In this document: positions 55,295 to 64,000 of the stretch, one piece after another
Layout of the letters: the number at the start of each line of letters is the position of its first letter
Position numbering within the stretch: the first letter of the stretch is position 1
Source: an uncultured Prevotellaceae bacterium
GTDB lineage: Bacteria > Bacteroidota > Bacteroidia > Bacteroidales > Bacteroidaceae
Direction: 5' to 3'
Length of the DNA: 64,000 nt
Assembly: GCA_947307015.1 (NCBI GenBank)
Contig: CAMZHV010000006.1
Span: 1 to 64,000, forward strand
Position numbers and translations under genes: made by a program
Notes under the pieces: generated by a model
What the model was told of the DNA's origin: nothing
What the model saw: the letters and a program-made list of their open reading frames with translations, nothing else
Database searches by the model: none

Positions 55295-55876
55295 ATGAAG
55301 AACATTATCATCTTTGGTGCTCCGGGTTCTGGCAAAGGCACCTACAGCGAAGAGATCAAGAACCGTTTTAACATGGGCCATATCTCCACGGGTGACGTCC
55401 TACGTGCAGAAATCAAGAATGGCACCGAGCTGGGCAAGATCGCTCAGGGCTATATCGACAACGGACAGCTCATCCCCGATGACTTGATGATCAACATCCT
55501 CGCCAGCAAGTACGATAGTCTGCCCGCTGGCAAGGGCGTCATCTTCGACGGCTTCCCCCGTACCATTGCCCAGGCTGAGGCGCTGAAGAAAATGCTCGAA
55601 GAGCGCGGCGACAGCCTCGGCATGATGATTGAACTGATTGTGCCTGAGGACGTGCTCATGTTCCGCCTGCTCCGTCGCGCTAAGCTCGAAGGCCGTGCCG
55701 ATGACAACGAAGAGACCATCCGCAAGCGCTTCGAGGTCTACCACAACCAGACTGAGCCCCTTTCACGCTGGTTTGAAGCCGAGGGTATCCGCCACACCTT
55801 CGACTGGGGTGTTCTGCTCACCAAGGAGGGCATGATCGAAGCCATCCTTGCAGAGGTGGAGAAGGAGAACGCCTGA
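55295..55876 (+). CDS. adk: Adenylate kinase
   Basis: Interconverts AMP, ADP and ATP. 193 aa, the short-LID form. P-loop FGAPGSGKGTYSEEI at about 6-20; AMP-binding ISTGDVLRAEI near 32 and FDGFPRTIAQAEAL near 83; LID RRAKLEGRADDNEETIRKR without zinc cysteines. It follows hpt, an order common in Bacteroidetes. Confidence 0.97.
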   Translation: MKNIIIFGAPGSGKGTYSEEIKNRFNMGHISTGDVLRAEIKNGTELGKIAQGYIDNGQLIPDDLMINILASKYDSLPAGKGVIFDGFPRTIAQAEALKKMLEERGDSLGMMIELIVPEDVLMFRLLRRAKLEGRADDNEETIRKRFEVYHNQTEPLSRWFEAEGIRHTFDWGVLLTKEGMIEAILAEVEKENA

Positions 55877-55912
55877 TCGTACATTCATCAACTCATCAAC
55901 AAGTAGTTAAAG

Positions 55913-56989
55913 ATGAAACGACTATCATTTATTGTTTGTTCTTTCTTATTTGCTATTTCATCGTCTTTCGCTCAGACCGAGATAGAGCCGTTCCGTCCTG
56001 GTGTCACGCTTGATGGCGTCAACTATTTCCTGCCGAAGACCACGTTCCGCATCGTCCTCGTGGCAGAGAAAACCGTGACTGTCCCGGGTGAATTTGCTCC
56101 ATACGCCGACCGCTATCTGCGCCTGAACGCCGTTCCTACTGCCGAGTCGACAACGTGGACGTTGAAGAGTCTTTCGCTCATTCCTATTGGTGTGCCTGAT
56201 TCCACGAAGGCTTTTAACATCAAGGTGAAGAGCAAGACTTCGGCGCCGCTGGTCAGCCTCACCGATGACGGTCTGCTCATCGGCATCAACGCCGATGTGA
56301 AGCCTGAGCCTGCGCCAGTGCTTCCCGCCGCTGTGCCAGCTCCCAAGGCTGTCAATGGCCGCAACTACATGACACACGATATCCTCGCGGCTGGAAGTAC
56401 GGCCAAGATGGCACAGCTCACGGCTGAGGAAATCTATGATATTCGCGACAGCCGCAATGCCCTCGTCCGCGGCGAGGCTGACAATACGCCCAAGGACGGT
56501 GCGCAGCTCAAGCTGATGCTCGACAACCTCGACCAGCAGCTCCACGCCCTCGAGTCGCTCTTCAAGGGTCAGGAGCTCACCAGCACCGAGGTCATCACCT
56601 TCGACTACCTGCCCAAAACCGACAGCCCCGATGGCGATAACCGCCAGATGCTCTGCCGCTTCTCCCAGCGCTTAGGACTCGTTGATGCCGACGACCTCAG
56701 CGGCGAACCTTTGTGGCTCACCATCAAGGCCTCGGGCTCAATTCCGCAGGCTGTTGACGACCCCGCCGCCGCCAAGAAGAAGGCGAAGATGGAGCAGGGC
56801 GTGTATGTCAATGTGCCGCAGCGCGCGCAGGTGACTATCTTCACAGCCACGCAGAAACTTCTCACCACGGAGGTGCCCGTCTGTCAGCTCGGCACCACGG
56901 AAGTGCTCTCCGATGCCCTCTTCAACAAGAAATTAGAGACACGCGTCACCCTCCATCAGCAGACGGGCAGTGTGAAGGATATCGAATAA
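55913..56989 (+). CDS. DUF4831 family exported protein
   Basis: Secreted or periplasmic protein of 358 aa with signal peptide SFIVCSFLFAISSSFAQ. It matches DUF4831 proteins of Bacteroidetes (GVNYFLPKTTFRIVLVAEKT, then AAGSTAKMAQLTAEEIYDIR and LDQQLHALESLFKGQE). Function unknown. 36 nt after adk and 18 nt before the next gene, so likely in one transcript. Confidence 0.85.
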   Translation: MKRLSFIVCSFLFAISSSFAQTEIEPFRPGVTLDGVNYFLPKTTFRIVLVAEKTVTVPGEFAPYADRYLRLNAVPTAESTTWTLKSLSLIPIGVPDSTKAFNIKVKSKTSAPLVSLTDDGLLIGINADVKPEPAPVLPAAVPAPKAVNGRNYMTHDILAAGSTAKMAQLTAEEIYDIRDSRNALVRGEADNTPKDGAQLKLMLDNLDQQLHALESLFKGQELTSTEVITFDYLPKTDSPDGDNRQMLCRFSQRLGLVDADDLSGEPLWLTIKASGSIPQAVDDPAAAKKKAKMEQGVYVNVPQRAQVTIFTATQKLLTTEVPVCQLGTTEVLSDALFNKKLETRVTLHQQTGSVKDIE

Positions 56990-57007
56990 AGAACAGGCTT
57001 CCTTGGC

Positions 57008-60000
57008 GTGATGAAAAAGCTCGTTGCCACGACCCTTTTTGCAGCGTTGCTCCAGCCCTCGTCCTTGAGGGCAGAAGTTTCCGACCTCATTATCAATGAG
57101 ATCCAGGTGGCGAACATCGATGTCTTCATCGATCCCTCGTACAACTATGGCGGATGGGTGGAGTTGTACAACCCCACTGACGTGGCAGTCAGCATCAGCG
57201 GACTCTATTTCAGCGATGATGACTCCAACCTCAAGATGTTCCGTCTGCCTACGGGTTCCGGCACCGTGCCAGCTCACGGCTTCAAGAATGTCTGGTTCGA
57301 CCACTATGATACGGGCAGCAAGTACAGTTCCGTAGCCAAGCGCCAGGTGGATTTCAAGCTCGACTACGACGGCGGCACAATCTACATCAGCGACTCGCGC
57401 GGCAACCTCGTACTGTCGCAGGATTATCCAGCTGGCGTCCAGCGTTGCAGCTATGCTCGCACTACGGATGGCGGCGACGAGTGGCGGATGTGCTCCACGC
57501 CGACGCCAGCTGCCACAAACGAGGGTAGCACCTTTGCCGACGAGCAGCTGCCTATGCCCGAGGTGGACACCGACACCCAGCTCTTCACCTCCTCAGTAAC
57601 CTTCAACGTGGCCATACCCTCGGGTGCAACGCTGCGCTACACCACCGATGGCAGCACGCCGACGCTCGAGAATGGCGAGACGAGCACCGACGGGCGTTTC
57701 AGCGTCAGCGGTGAGTCCGCTGTTTACCGCTTCCGCCTCTTCCAGGATGGCTTTTTGCCCGGGCCGGTCCTCACGCGTTCCTTTTTATATAAGGACAAAG
57801 CCTACTACCTGCCCATCGTGTCGGTGGTGACGGACAATGCCAACCTCTACGACAACAAGATCGGAGCCTACACAGTGGGCACTAATGGTATCTCGGGGCA
57901 GGGCGTGACTTACAACACCAACAAGAACCGCTCGTGGGAGCGCCCCGTGAACTTTGAATATCTTGTTCCCGACGACGATGGCGGCTCGTTTCTCATGGCA
58001 CTCAATCAGGAGTGCGATTTCGAGGTCAGTGGCGGTTGGAGCCGCAACTTTCAGCCTAACGCCTCCTTCCGTCTCAAGGCCGCCAAGTACTATCTGGGTC
58101 AGAACTACTTTCCCTACTCCTTTTTCAAGGACAAGCCCTTTATCCGTAGCAAGAGTGTCGTTGTGCGCAACGGCGGCAACGATACCAACGGTCGCATTCG
58201 GGATGCCGGCACTCATAGGATCATCCTCAGCTCCGGCTTCTATGTCGACTGTCAGGAATGGCAGCCCGTACACGTTTTCATCAACGGCAAGTTCCAGTTC
58301 TCCTTCAATCTGCGCGAGCCCAACAACAAGCACCACGGCTATGCCAACTACGGTTTGGACCCGGACGATATGGATCAGTTTGAGATCAACGCCGTCGAGG
58401 GTTATGCCCAGCGTACAGGCGACGACCTGGCTTTCCGCCGTTGGATGTCGCTGGCTACGCAGTTAGGCAGCAACCCTACGAACAGCGACCTCTATGACCA
58501 GATATGTGAGCTGGTGGACATCGATGAGTACTGCAATTATATGGCTGCGGAGTGCTACATCGGTTGCGGCGACTGGGCGACTAACAGCAATAATATCAAG
58601 GGCTACCGCGATCGCAACAACGGTAAGTTCCATCTCGTGTTCATGGATCTCGACAGCGGTTTCGGCACCACGAATATGCTGGGCAGTTTAGCGGGTAAAC
58701 GCAATGATTCGCGCTATGACACCGGTAAGAATTTCATCATTGACATTTTCTTGAATATGCTCAAGCATGAGCCTTTCAAGAAGCGTTTCATCGATGCCTT
58801 CTGCCTTGTCAACGGCAGCGTATTCGAGGAGCAGCGTTGCAAGGACATCGTCTACGCCATGCGCGACTATATGCAGGAAGCCCTGAGTTTCGAAGGCAAT
58901 GCCAGCTCGCTCAACGGTTCGGCCAGCACCCTCATCACTGGCATCAACAGTGGCCGCACGGCGCGCATGAGCAGCTTCCGCAGCTATTTCGGACTGAGCC
59001 GACCCATCACCGTGGAGCTGGGTAGCAGCATCGAAGGAGCCACCATCCTTGCTAACGGACAGGAAGTGCCGACGGGCAAATTCAAAGGTGCGTTGCAGGC
59101 TCCCATGACCCTCACCGCAAAAGGTCCCGCTGGCTACCGCTTCACGGGATGGCACAAGGCAGGCGAGGGCTCAACGACCTTCAAGGGCAAGGTCTTCGAT
59201 ACCAGCAGCTCCTGGTTATATTACGACCAGGGCTCTCTCAACGGTACCAATTGGACGGCGCAGGATTACGCGACGACGGCGTGGCGCAGCGGCAAAGCTC
59301 CCTTCGGATATGGTAATGTAGGCATCAACGGATCACAGGATTATGCCACCACGCTCGACTACGGCTCGGATGCCAACAATAAACGTCCGACCTACTATTT
59401 CCGCAAATCTTTCCGCCTCACCCAAGCCCCCAGTTCCGCCGATGCCTATATACTGAAAGGTTATGTTGACGACGGTTGTGTTGTTTATGTCAACGGCCAT
59501 GAGGTGGGGCGCTACCTTATGCCAGAAGGGACCATCACTTACGAGACCTTCTCGACGACTTACGCTGGTACCACTGCCGGGGAGTGCTCTTTCACCTTCG
59601 ACAACCAATGGCTCCGTGCGGGCGACAATGTCATCGCCGTGGAGATTCACAACACCCACGAACATTCTTCCGACATCTATTGGACGGCCGAGCTTCATCA
59701 ATACACCCGTGGTGAGAATGCCCTGCTGACGGAGGACTCGCTCCTCGTGCTCGACAGCTACGCCGGTCAGGATCTTGGAAAGGTTGTGGCTACTTATGAA
59801 GCGCTGCCCGACGAAGACCTGCTCGCCGCTGTCGCCACGCCCATCAAGGTCAACGAAATCAGTGCCGGAAATGGCATCTTTGTCAATGAGTTCTTTAAGC
59901 GCAACGACTGGTTTGAGCTCTATAATACTACGGATACCGAACTCAATGTGGCTGGTCTTTACGTTAGTGATGACATCAACGACCCGCATCGCTACCAGAT

Positions 60001-60547
60001 TCCTTCTGCCTCAGCCATCAACACTTTCGTCCCTGCTCACGGCCATCTCGTTCTCTGGGCGGACAACCTCGAATCCACGACGCAAATACACACAGGTTTC
60101 AAACTCGGAAACAACGACGGCGAGGTTATCCTCGTGACTTCCTCCGATGATTTCGTGGCAAACAACGCGGCCTACTTTGAGGCTCACCCACAGCTGACAG
60201 AGTTCACTGATATCTTAGCCTATCCTGCCCACGCGTCCGACCAGACCGTAGGCCGCTATCCCGACGGAGCCAACACCTTCTTTTGCATGGCTCGCCCCAC
60301 GATAGGCCGTCCCAACACCATCACCTCTTACGACATCCTTGTCGGGCAGGATGAAAGCGTTGTCGTGCCGCCCGATCACATTACGGTTCCAGAGGAAACT
60401 GTTTCCGAGGATCTCCTTGCTACCGCTCCTTCAGGCTACTACACGCTTTCCGGTCTCTTCCTTTCCTCCCGTCCCGACCATCTGCGTCCCGGCCTTTATA
60501 TCGTGCGCGGCACAGATGGCAGTAGCCGTAAGGTCTTCATCCACTAA
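57008..60547 (+). CDS. CotH-like and lamin-tail surface protein
   Basis: 1179-aa secreted protein. Signal peptide KKLVATTLFAALLQPSSLRA; lamin-tail domain (about 20-170, INEIQVANIDVFIDPSYNYG, WVELYNPTDVAVSISGLYFS); a CHB_HEX_C-type segment (LRYTTDGSTPTLENG); a CotH-kinase-like domain (about 270-640) containing LVFMDLDSGFGTTNML; a galactose-binding-like domain near 730-900; a second lamin-tail domain near 950-1100; and a sorting-like C-terminus (GYYTLSGLFLS ... GLYIVRGTDGSSRKVFIH). Relatives are spore-coat or surface proteins, but the role in this group is unknown. Whether the CotH domain is an active kinase cannot be told. Confidence 0.87.
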   Translation: MMKKLVATTLFAALLQPSSLRAEVSDLIINEIQVANIDVFIDPSYNYGGWVELYNPTDVAVSISGLYFSDDDSNLKMFRLPTGSGTVPAHGFKNVWFDHYDTGSKYSSVAKRQVDFKLDYDGGTIYISDSRGNLVLSQDYPAGVQRCSYARTTDGGDEWRMCSTPTPAATNEGSTFADEQLPMPEVDTDTQLFTSSVTFNVAIPSGATLRYTTDGSTPTLENGETSTDGRFSVSGESAVYRFRLFQDGFLPGPVLTRSFLYKDKAYYLPIVSVVTDNANLYDNKIGAYTVGTNGISGQGVTYNTNKNRSWERPVNFEYLVPDDDGGSFLMALNQECDFEVSGGWSRNFQPNASFRLKAAKYYLGQNYFPYSFFKDKPFIRSKSVVVRNGGNDTNGRIRDAGTHRIILSSGFYVDCQEWQPVHVFINGKFQFSFNLREPNNKHHGYANYGLDPDDMDQFEINAVEGYAQRTGDDLAFRRWMSLATQLGSNPTNSDLYDQICELVDIDEYCNYMAAECYIGCGDWATNSNNIKGYRDRNNGKFHLVFMDLDSGFGTTNMLGSLAGKRNDSRYDTGKNFIIDIFLNMLKHEPFKKRFIDAFCLVNGSVFEEQRCKDIVYAMRDYMQEALSFEGNASSLNGSASTLITGINSGRTARMSSFRSYFGLSRPITVELGSSIEGATILANGQEVPTGKFKGALQAPMTLTAKGPAGYRFTGWHKAGEGSTTFKGKVFDTSSSWLYYDQGSLNGTNWTAQDYATTAWRSGKAPFGYGNVGINGSQDYATTLDYGSDANNKRPTYYFRKSFRLTQAPSSADAYILKGYVDDGCVVYVNGHEVGRYLMPEGTITYETFSTTYAGTTAGECSFTFDNQWLRAGDNVIAVEIHNTHEHSSDIYWTAELHQYTRGENALLTEDSLLVLDSYAGQDLGKVVATYEALPDEDLLAAVATPIKVNEISAGNGIFVNEFFKRNDWFELYNTTDTELNVAGLYVSDDINDPHRYQIPSASAINTFVPAHGHLVLWADNLESTTQIHTGFKLGNNDGEVILVTSSDDFVANNAAYFEAHPQLTEFTDILAYPAHASDQTVGRYPDGANTFFCMARPTIGRPNTITSYDILVGQDESVVVPPDHITVPEETVSEDLLATAPSGYYTLSGLFLSSRPDHLRPGLYIVRGTDGSSRKVFIH

Positions 60548-60622
60548 TAAGTAATCGAGCAAAAATATTTAAATAGAAAATCAATAATGTAATCTAATTT
60601 TGAGTACTTACTTAATAAGGAA

Positions 60623-60658
60623 CTCTTCGCTTTTGCCTGAAGAGGATTGGTTTTTTTT
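60623..60658 (+). terminator. Weak terminator after the CotH-like gene
   Basis: Stem CTCTTC (60623-60628)/GAAGAG (60639-60644), followed after six bases by eight T. Short stem, so moderate support. Confidence 0.45.
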
Positions 60659-60673
60659 CTGAAGAGATAAGGG

Positions 60674-61339
60674 TTATCGCTGGGCGTTCTTCTCCGCCTC
60701 GCGAACCACGCGTTTAGCTTCTTCCTCAGCTTCCTTGGCCATGCGTTTAGCCTCCTTCTCAGCTTCTTTGGCTACACGTTTGGCCTCTTTCTCGGCTTCC
60801 TTGGCCATGCGCTTAGCCTCCTTCTCGCGTCGTTTGGCTTCCTTCTTGGCCTCTTTCTCCTGACGCTCCTGCTCGCGCTTAAGCTCTTTCTCGCGACGCT
60901 TCTGTTCGCGCTGGAGCTTGCGAAGTTCGCGGGCGCTCTGCTTGGCTTCGGCCTTTTCGGCCTGAGCTTCCTCCTTGGCTTCGAGGGCTTCCTGGAGCTT
61001 CTCGTGGAGCATCTCCTTGTCGAAAGTGAAGACGTGGCCGAAGAGGCCGAGGGAGAGCACCTGATCCTTGCCCTTGAGGTGGACGGAGGTGGTGTTGAAG
61101 AGGTAGTAGTTGTTCACGTGGAGCTTGGTGTTGAGGGCAACCTCGGCGGTCTTGACGATGACACCTTTGCCGATGTTGGTGAGCAGGTTATCTCCGAAAC
61201 CGCGGTCTTCGGCTTCGGCATCAACAAATTCGGTGATGGCCTTCATCATGGCTTCCTTATGCGCCTGCTTGTCGGGGACGGTCTGTGTCATCAGCAGTGC
61301 CACGAGCAGCACGGCGACGAGTGCTAAAAGTTTCTTCAT
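60674..61339 (-). CDS. DUF4359 exported protein with charged coiled-coil tail
   Basis: 221-aa protein. A signal peptide (KKLLALVAVLLVALLMTQTV) is followed by a DUF4359 domain (about 22-110; PDKQAHKEAMMKAITEFVD, LGLFGHVFTFDKEML). From about 115 to the end it is an uninterrupted Lys/Arg/Glu-rich helix with 10-11-residue repeats (EAEKEAKRVAK, EAEKEAKRMAK). The DNA beneath is a degenerate tandem repeat, so tail length may vary between strains. Function unknown. Confidence 0.82.
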   Translation of the reverse strand: MKKLLALVAVLLVALLMTQTVPDKQAHKEAMMKAITEFVDAEAEDRGFGDNLLTNIGKGVIVKTAEVALNTKLHVNNYYLFNTTSVHLKGKDQVLSLGLFGHVFTFDKEMLHEKLQEALEAKEEAQAEKAEAKQSARELRKLQREQKRREKELKREQERQEKEAKKEAKRREKEAKRMAKEAEKEAKRVAKEAEKEAKRMAKEAEEEAKRVVREAEKNAQR

Positions 61340-61392
61340 ATATTGTTATGGTTTTGGTTATCTTATCGCTTGCGTTTCTTGTATTTCGGGCG

Positions 61393-61400
61393 CAAAAGTA
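61393..61400 (-). promoter_or_regulatory. -7 box of the DUF4359 gene
   Basis: Minus strand reads TACTTTTG followed by CGCCC, about 54 nt before the ATG. Confidence 0.65.
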
Positions 61401-61486
61401 GTATTTCTTTTTGTAATAGATGCAAAGAATTGGGGACTTTCTGCATTTTCTTAACGCAAAATAGCGGTTAAATGAAAAGGTTTCAC

Positions 61487-61494
61487 TAACTTTG
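61487..61494 (+). promoter_or_regulatory. -7 box of the small lipoprotein gene
   Basis: TAACTTTG followed by CACACG; 30 nt before ATG 61525. An apparent TTG start at 61492 lies inside this box and is rejected. Confidence 0.7.
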
Positions 61495-61524
61495 CACACG
61501 GAAAACTCCTTAACTGAATATGAT

Positions 61525-61902
61525 ATGATTGCAAAACTGTCCGTCGGATACCGCAAGCTGCTATCCTATTTGCTCACCGTGCTCGGTTTCAGTTCGACCT
61601 TCGTTTTTGAGTCGTGCTACGGTCCTATCCCCAACTACGACGTTGATGTCAGTGAGGACAATCTCCATTTCCCGGCTCAGGGCGGTGCGGCGTCCGTAGA
61701 TATTTATTCGGCAACAGACTGGGAGATTGTGCGCATCCCTGACTACGTCTACGTGAACCCGAATAGCGGCAGCGACATGACAAAGGTGACGATAAAAGTC
61801 GAGGCCAACACGACGGCTGTCGAGCGCTGCGACACGCTTTACATCATGGCCCCCGATCCTGCCTGTTATATCATCGTGACGCAGGACGCGGCGGTGGAGT
61901 AG
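61525..61902 (+). CDS. Small lipoprotein with BACON-like domain
   Basis: 125-aa envelope lipoprotein. The signal region LLSYLLTVLGFSSTFVFESC ends at a lipobox cysteine, then YGPIPNYDVDVSE and one BACON-like beta domain (LHFPAQGGAASVDIYSATDW, VERCDTLYIMAPDPACYIIV). It resembles the putative lipoproteins found beside radical-SAM genes in Bacteroidetes, but no such gene is adjacent. Convergent with gldE, 47 nt away. Confidence 0.75.
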   Translation: MIAKLSVGYRKLLSYLLTVLGFSSTFVFESCYGPIPNYDVDVSEDNLHFPAQGGAASVDIYSATDWEIVRIPDYVYVNPNSGSDMTKVTIKVEANTTAVERCDTLYIMAPDPACYIIVTQDAAVE

Positions 61903-61949
61903 AGGTGCAAAAAGATAAGCAATGATTTGCCAGGCAGGGCGGCAGAGCC

Positions 61950-63293
61950 TTACTTGGCTTTTCGTTCGGTGGCAACGATCACCTTGATTTTCACGATACG
62001 GCGCTCGTCCATTTCCATGACCTCGAAGGTGAAGCGGTCATAGGCAATGCGCTCGTGCAGCTGTGGAAACTCACCCTTGAGCTCAAGTAGCAGGCCTGCG
62101 AGGGTGTCGGCGTCGCCGGCGACCTCGTCGAGGGCTTCCTCGGGCAGCTGCATAATTTTGCGGAAGTCGCTGAGGAGTGTCTTGGCTTCGAAGATGAAGG
62201 TGTTCTGGTTCAGGCGCGTGTACGTGCGTTCTTCTTCATCATATTCGTCGTTGATCTCGCCGACAATCTCTTCGATGATGTCTTCCATGGTGACGAGTCC
62301 GCTGGTGCCGCCAAACTCGTCGACAACGATGGCTATGTGAACTTTCTGTGCCTGGAAGTCGCGCAGCAGGTCGTCAATCATCTTGGTTTCAGGCACAAAG
62401 GTGGCGGGGCGCACAAGGGTCTGCCAGCGGAAAGTGGCGGGCTTGTTCAGGTGCGGCAGCAGGTCCTTGATGTAGAGAATACCGCGAATATTGTCCTCGG
62501 TGTCAGCGTAGACAGGTATGCGCGAATAGTTGTTCTCGACGATGCACTTGATGACTTCGGGGAAGGGCGTTTTCACATCGAGGTCTACGAAGTCTACGCG
62601 AGGCGTCATCACCTCACGCGCCATCTCGCCGCCGAAACGTATAATCCCTTTCAGCATCTGTTGCTCGTCAGCTATCTCCTGTTTGTCAGTCAGTTCGAGC
62701 GCTTGCTCCAAGTCGTCGACCGAGAGTTGCTGGTTGGCATGGATGTGGTTGGTGGTGATGCGCCCCGACTTGAGGAGCAGCCAGCTCACGGGCCACCACA
62801 CTTTCACGAGAACACCGTAGGCGGGAGCACAGAGACGTGCCATGGCCAGCGGCTTCTGCGCCGATGCAATCTTGGGCATCACTTCGCCGAAGAGCAGCAG
62901 CAAGAACGTCAGCAGCACGGTCATGAACAGAAACTCCATCACGGAGTTGCCGCCAAAGTCAAGCACGGGCTTGCTGCCTCCGAGGAAGAAATAATTCAGG
63001 AGTAGGATGATGGCGACATTGACGAAATTGTTGGAACATAGAATGGTAGCCAGCAACCGTTCGCTCTCTTCGAGCAGTCGCAGGATGCGTTTGTCGTTGG
63101 TGGTGCGCTCTTCTTCGAGTTCGGCGTGGTCGGCGGGCGACAGGGAAAAGAAAGCGATTTCGCTGCCGCTGACAAAAGCCGAACAGACGAGTAGAAATAC
63201 GGAAAGCCCCAAGGCGATGAAGGCACCCGTGCTCGGGGCGTTAAGCGTGATGCCGTTAAACAGGCCAGCTATGGCCGCAAAAGATTCATCCAT
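61950..63293 (-). CDS. gldE: GldE-type CNNM/CorC membrane protein
   Basis: Inner-membrane protein of 447 aa of the hemolysin C/CorC family. Four N-terminal TM helices form the CNNM domain (about 20-200, SAFVSGSEIAFFSLSPADHA), then a CBS pair (about 220-345, MTPRVDFVDLDV, VDEFGGTSGLVTMEDIIEEI) and a CorC_HlyC domain at the C-terminus. Position next to ssb matches gldE of Bacteroidetes, tied to gliding/type IX secretion accessory function. Its ATG shares one base with the ssb stop. Confidence 0.92.
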   Translation of the reverse strand: MDESFAAIAGLFNGITLNAPSTGAFIALGLSVFLLVCSAFVSGSEIAFFSLSPADHAELEEERTTNDKRILRLLEESERLLATILCSNNFVNVAIILLLNYFFLGGSKPVLDFGGNSVMEFLFMTVLLTFLLLLFGEVMPKIASAQKPLAMARLCAPAYGVLVKVWWPVSWLLLKSGRITTNHIHANQQLSVDDLEQALELTDKQEIADEQQMLKGIIRFGGEMAREVMTPRVDFVDLDVKTPFPEVIKCIVENNYSRIPVYADTEDNIRGILYIKDLLPHLNKPATFRWQTLVRPATFVPETKMIDDLLRDFQAQKVHIAIVVDEFGGTSGLVTMEDIIEEIVGEINDEYDEEERTYTRLNQNTFIFEAKTLLSDFRKIMQLPEEALDEVAGDADTLAGLLLELKGEFPQLHERIAYDRFTFEVMEMDERRIVKIKVIVATERKAK

Positions 63294-63652
63294 CAGTTGT
63301 TGTCGGTTTGTTCTTTCTTCGAGGAGAATAGCTTAAGGTCGTCAGCCCATATCTCGGTGATATAGCGCGTGATGCCCTGCTTGTCCTCGTATGAGCGGCT
63401 CTGTATGCGCCCCTCTATGTAGATCATGTCTCCCGTGTGGACGTATTTCTCCACCGTCTCGGCGAGCTTGCGCCAGAGGATGACATTATGCCACTCGGTG
63501 CGCTCGGGTACTTCCGTGCCGTCCTGCAGTTTATAGGCGCGCTCGGTAGTGGCCAGCCGCACTTGTGCCACGCACACGCCTTTGTCGACGTAGCGGACAT
63601 CGGGCTCCTTGCCTACATGGCCTAAGAGTATGACTTTATTGATGCTTGCCAT
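63293..63652 (-). CDS. ssb: Single-stranded DNA-binding protein
   Basis: 119-aa OB-fold protein that coats ssDNA in replication and repair. Starts MASINKVILLGHVGKEPDVR, with TEWHNVILWRKLAETVEKYV and GDMIYIEGRIQSRSYEDKQG typical of SSB. The C-terminal tail is short and ends SKKEQTDNN, without the acidic DDDIPF tip of E. coli SSB, so interaction with repair partners may differ. It overlaps gldE by one base, so the two are cotranscribed. Confidence 0.95.
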   Translation of the reverse strand: MASINKVILLGHVGKEPDVRYVDKGVCVAQVRLATTERAYKLQDGTEVPERTEWHNVILWRKLAETVEKYVHTGDMIYIEGRIQSRSYEDKQGITRYITEIWADDLKLFSSKKEQTDNN

Positions 63653-63696
63653 TATATTATTTTACGATTGGACAATTTATAATTATAATCGTTTTG

Positions 63697-63704
63697 CAAA
63701 GGTA
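63697..63704 (-). promoter_or_regulatory. -7 box of ssb-gldE
   Basis: Minus strand reads TACCTTTG followed by CAAAAC, 44 nt before the ssb ATG. Confidence 0.65.
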
Positions 63705-63797
63705 CTACGAATTCTTGAAATATGCACGATGAAAGGCCGATTATTTTGCGTTTTCGCCCGTTCAGGATAAAAAGTAGGCTGTTTTTCGGCGTTTTTC

Positions 63798-63828
63798 TTG
63801 GGCGATAAAGCCTTTTTGATTAAATTTG
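63798..63828 (+). promoter_or_regulatory. Promoter of the Na/Pi cotransporter gene
   Basis: TTG (63798-63800), 20-nt gap, TAAATTTG (63821-63828). A short AAATTGTAAATT repeat lies between it and the ATG. Confidence 0.7.
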
Positions 63829-63889
63829 CACGCCAAATAGCGCAAAACGTATATTCACCAAATTGTAAATTTGTAAATTGTAAATCCTC

Positions 63890-64000
63890 ATGATGATTAT
63901 CTTCAAACTTCTCGGCTCGCTGGCACTGCTTATGTTCGGCATGAAGACCATGAGTGAAGCGCTGCAGAAGATGGCGGGTCCGCAGTTGCGTCACGTGCTT
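63890..64000 (+). CDS. Na/Pi cotransporter family protein, N-terminal fragment
   Basis: Only 37 codons are in the window. FKLLGSLALLMFGMKTMSEA and LQKMAGPQLRHVL match the first helix and amphipathic segment of NptA/YjbB-type sodium-phosphate cotransporters with a PhoU-like C-terminal domain, which are membrane proteins of about 550 aa. A second ATG at 63893 is equally possible. The rest lies beyond the window. Confidence 0.8.
   Translation, partial: MMIIFKLLGSLALLMFGMKTMSEALQKMAGPQLRHVL

Overview
This 64 kb window is bacterial chromosome from a Bacteroidales species, most likely Prevotella-like. The lineage rests on several kinds of evidence seen together: promoters of the Bacteroidetes type (TTTG, about 19-20 nt, then TAnnTTTG, with no Shine-Dalgarno dependence), gldE next to ssb, DUF4270, DUF4831, DUF4359 and DUF5687 proteins, BACON and CotH/lamin-tail surface proteins with sorting-like C-termini, and the glycogen gene set beside panC-panD. 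Most genes look moderately GC-rich. The stretch from about 34.9 to 39.1 kb is clearly AT-richer.

Layout. 1-4 kb: gap (partial), mscL, miaA, a diacylglycerol-kinase-like gene and a Crp/Fnr regulator. 4.2-9.1 kb: an alpha-glucan operon (debranching enzyme, GT4 synthase-like transferase, GH57 enzyme). 9.3-14.5 kb: a sugar-porter transporter and a very large DUF5107/TPR protein, placed between the glycogen operon and its other half (DUF4270 lipoprotein and a GT5 N-domain protein, 14.7-17.0 kb). 17.2-23.5 kb: panC-panD, an ABC-F protein and grpE-dnaJ-folC. 23.6-31.9 kb (minus strand): a GH20 hexosaminidase, an FMN reductase and a complete RND efflux operon. 32.2-34.4 kb: a DUF5687 ABC exporter. 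34.4-39.1 kb: a 1.2 kb noncoding region rich in inverted repeats with a candidate structured RNA, then a low-GC DUF2971 gene and an LRR/MBG surface protein. 39.3-50.4 kb: a C10 protease, a membrane-spanning kelch-AraC regulator and an exported BACON/metalloprotease-like operon. 50.5-64 kb: a FetB-type permease, a phosphopantetheinyl transferase, obg, nnr, hpt, adk, surface proteins, gldE, ssb and the start of a Na/Pi cotransporter.

The most unusual signals are in the DNA itself. (1) Paired GC-run palindromes, 80-190 bp, lie inside reading frames and keep them open. The DUF5107/TPR gene carries five plus a rewritten N-terminus, and two elements sit at gene junctions where they hold the stop codon of one gene and the start region of the next. 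(2) Three arrays of contiguous 22-bp units each begin 8-13 nt after a terminator-like hairpin. (3) A 306-bp nested inverted repeat lies beside a promoter-to-terminator noncoding transcript candidate. (4) A -24/-12 (sigma-54 type) promoter with correct spacing precedes grpE-dnaJ. (5) A one-component regulator with an extracytoplasmic kelch propeller, one membrane helix and a cytoplasmic AraC domain sits upstream of an undescribed BACON/HExxH secretory operon.
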